64,000 nt of DNA, from the NCBI RefSeq assembly GCF_023343835.1, contig NC_064433.1:28582214-28646213 (forward strand), written 5' to 3'. The position numbers were made by a program, and so were the translations under genes. Shown one piece after another: positions 62,800 to 64,000 of this stretch (within the stretch, counting starts at the first letter, position 1; every line of letters begins with the position of its first letter). The DNA comes from Lagopus muta. Lineage: Eukaryota > Chordata > Aves > Galliformes > Phasianidae. The notes under the pieces are model-generated. The model was given only the letters and a program-made list of their open reading frames with translations. It was not told where the DNA came from and did no database searches.

Positions 62800-64000
62800 C
62801 CTTATCTGACACTGAATTGAAGGTAAAATATATCCTTAATACTAGGGAACAAGAAGAAAATTCTTACTACTTTTATCAAATTATTAGAACTCAAGTCATA
62901 TTGTCCTTTTGGGCTTGATGGTGTTCAAGTGCAGAGCAAAAAGATGTTATCAACTTAGCTTACAATTTAGGTGTAAATCAAATTAGAGGGAAAGAAGTTT
63001 AGAGTGTGATGAAATACATCATGATAGACTAGATAGCTTAGTCTGAATTCTGTTGTTCTTGTTAGGTTTCTTTGTTGATTATTTGATTTTTTAAATTTTT
63101 TAAATTGCTGCTATTTAAAGCAAGATTTAAAGCAAAAACATCTTCAGTGGAGTTGAAGAATGAAGGGATGGGCGAAGAAGAAAAGGAGAAAGCATGTCAC
63201 CTATCTGGAAATACGGCAGGCAGGGAAATGAGGCTGATGCCATGATTAGTTATAGAAACATCTTGTTTGATGCAAAAACAAGTCTCTGCAAAAAGTTGCT
63301 TCACAAAGCTGAGGGAACAAGCCTGGAAGTCGTGTTCAGCCACATTTTGAGAGGATGTGAACAGGGAAAGGTTGCAATTACTGCAGTTTCTGTTTTTCTT
63401 CTGCCCTGATTGGCAGTATGCTGGATGTAGGTTTTGGCTGAAATAGTACAGCTTTATGCTGGAGATTTCATGCAAAATGAATCTGTAAGACTTGAGTATA
63501 CTTTGCATCTGTGTTGATGGAGTGAAAATTTTGGGAGTGGACAGGCATAAAAGAGGGAACGGAGGAAAACAGGAAAAATAAAAAGAGAAGAATGTAGGAA
63601 TTTTAATCAAAAAGGGGAAAGTTGCATGTGAAAAGCAGAGAAAGAGGCGAGCTGTTTAGTGTACATGTGCTGAGAGTGAGTACCTCTGAAAAAAGAGAGT
63701 GAGGCCACAGATTCCATAGGTATGGAAGCAGAGTGTGTGCTGCTTGCATTGACAAATGCTTGTTGGTGCTTCTAGTATTGTAAGAGCTTATGGTTTTGCA
63801 AACTGCTTTGGTTGAGTCAAACTCATTTGATTATACTCCTAAATATTGAAGTCTAAAAGGTCTAATAAATCTTTAAAATTTTGTGACTTCAGAACTGAGA
63901 CTTTCCATTTAAAGGCAGGTCTACCAGGAAAAGATTCTGCATTCTCTCTTCCCTCTCACCTCACAAATACGCAGATTTTATTATTATTATTTTTTATTAT

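Larger units (their letters stand above)
20927..64000 (+). other. PDZRN4: PDZRN4 intron 3, 5' part, open at the window end
   Basis: From the donor GTAAGA at 20927 to the window end I find no exon encoding the rest of PDZ1 or anything later in PDZRN4. The sequence is therefore annotated as one intron of at least 43 kb. It is AT-rich and unique-looking, apart from the CR1 copies at 35.5, 39.4, 43.7 and 58.9 kb and the simple repeats listed separately. Open frames of up to about 180 codons occur on both strands at roughly the number expected by chance. An alternative first exon for a RING-less isoform could hide here, but I cannot point to one. A missed short exon is the main uncertainty. Confidence 0.75.

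Overview
The window reads as nuclear DNA from a bird. It carries chicken-repeat-1 (CR1) LINE fragments with the octamer tail ATTCTGTG, two of them young and nearly identical, and the one recognisable gene has vertebrate GT-AG introns of several kilobases. Outside a single CpG island the sequence is AT-rich and holds many homopolymer tracts. I cannot name the species from the sequence.

Layout. Positions 1 to about 13,130 are the upstream flank, with no recognisable known gene. It contains a minus-strand CR1 tail near 10.3 kb, a palindromic TA repeat near 3.05 kb, short tandem duplications, and a puzzling 0.8-kb block (about 4.0-4.83 kb) with coding-like open frames on both strands. A GC-rich, CpG-dense zone (13.13-15.1 kb, with an AT-richer gap at 13.35-13.74 kb) holds the promoter and first coding exon of a plus-strand gene that I identify as PDZRN4 (PDZ and RING finger 4, also called LNX4).

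Exon 1 (14167-14757) encodes a complete C3HC4 RING finger, a TRAF-like zinc-binding segment and a helical linker. Exon 2 (16886-16972) and exon 3 (20822-20926) encode the first two thirds of PDZ domain 1. Together they give 261 codons. All three junctions are in phase 0, so each exon is a self-contained module. I could not find exon 4 (the end of PDZ1), so everything from 20,927 to the end appears to be the start of a very long intron 3 (over 43 kb).

Intron 3 contains two young sense-oriented CR1 copies (43739-44032 and 58918-59413, about 97 % identical where they overlap), two older CR1 remnants, a 74-nt pure pyrimidine tract, an AT-rich hairpin array and many microsatellites. No tRNA, rRNA, CRISPR or DNA-transposon structure was seen. 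The gene product is expected to be a cytoplasmic E3 ubiquitin-ligase-type scaffold: the RING recruits an E2 enzyme and the PDZ domain selects partners through their C-termini. No previously undescribed system is clearly established. The best candidates for something new are the unexplained coding-like block at 4.0-4.83 kb and the unusual upstream and overlapping reading frame of the PDZRN4 leader.
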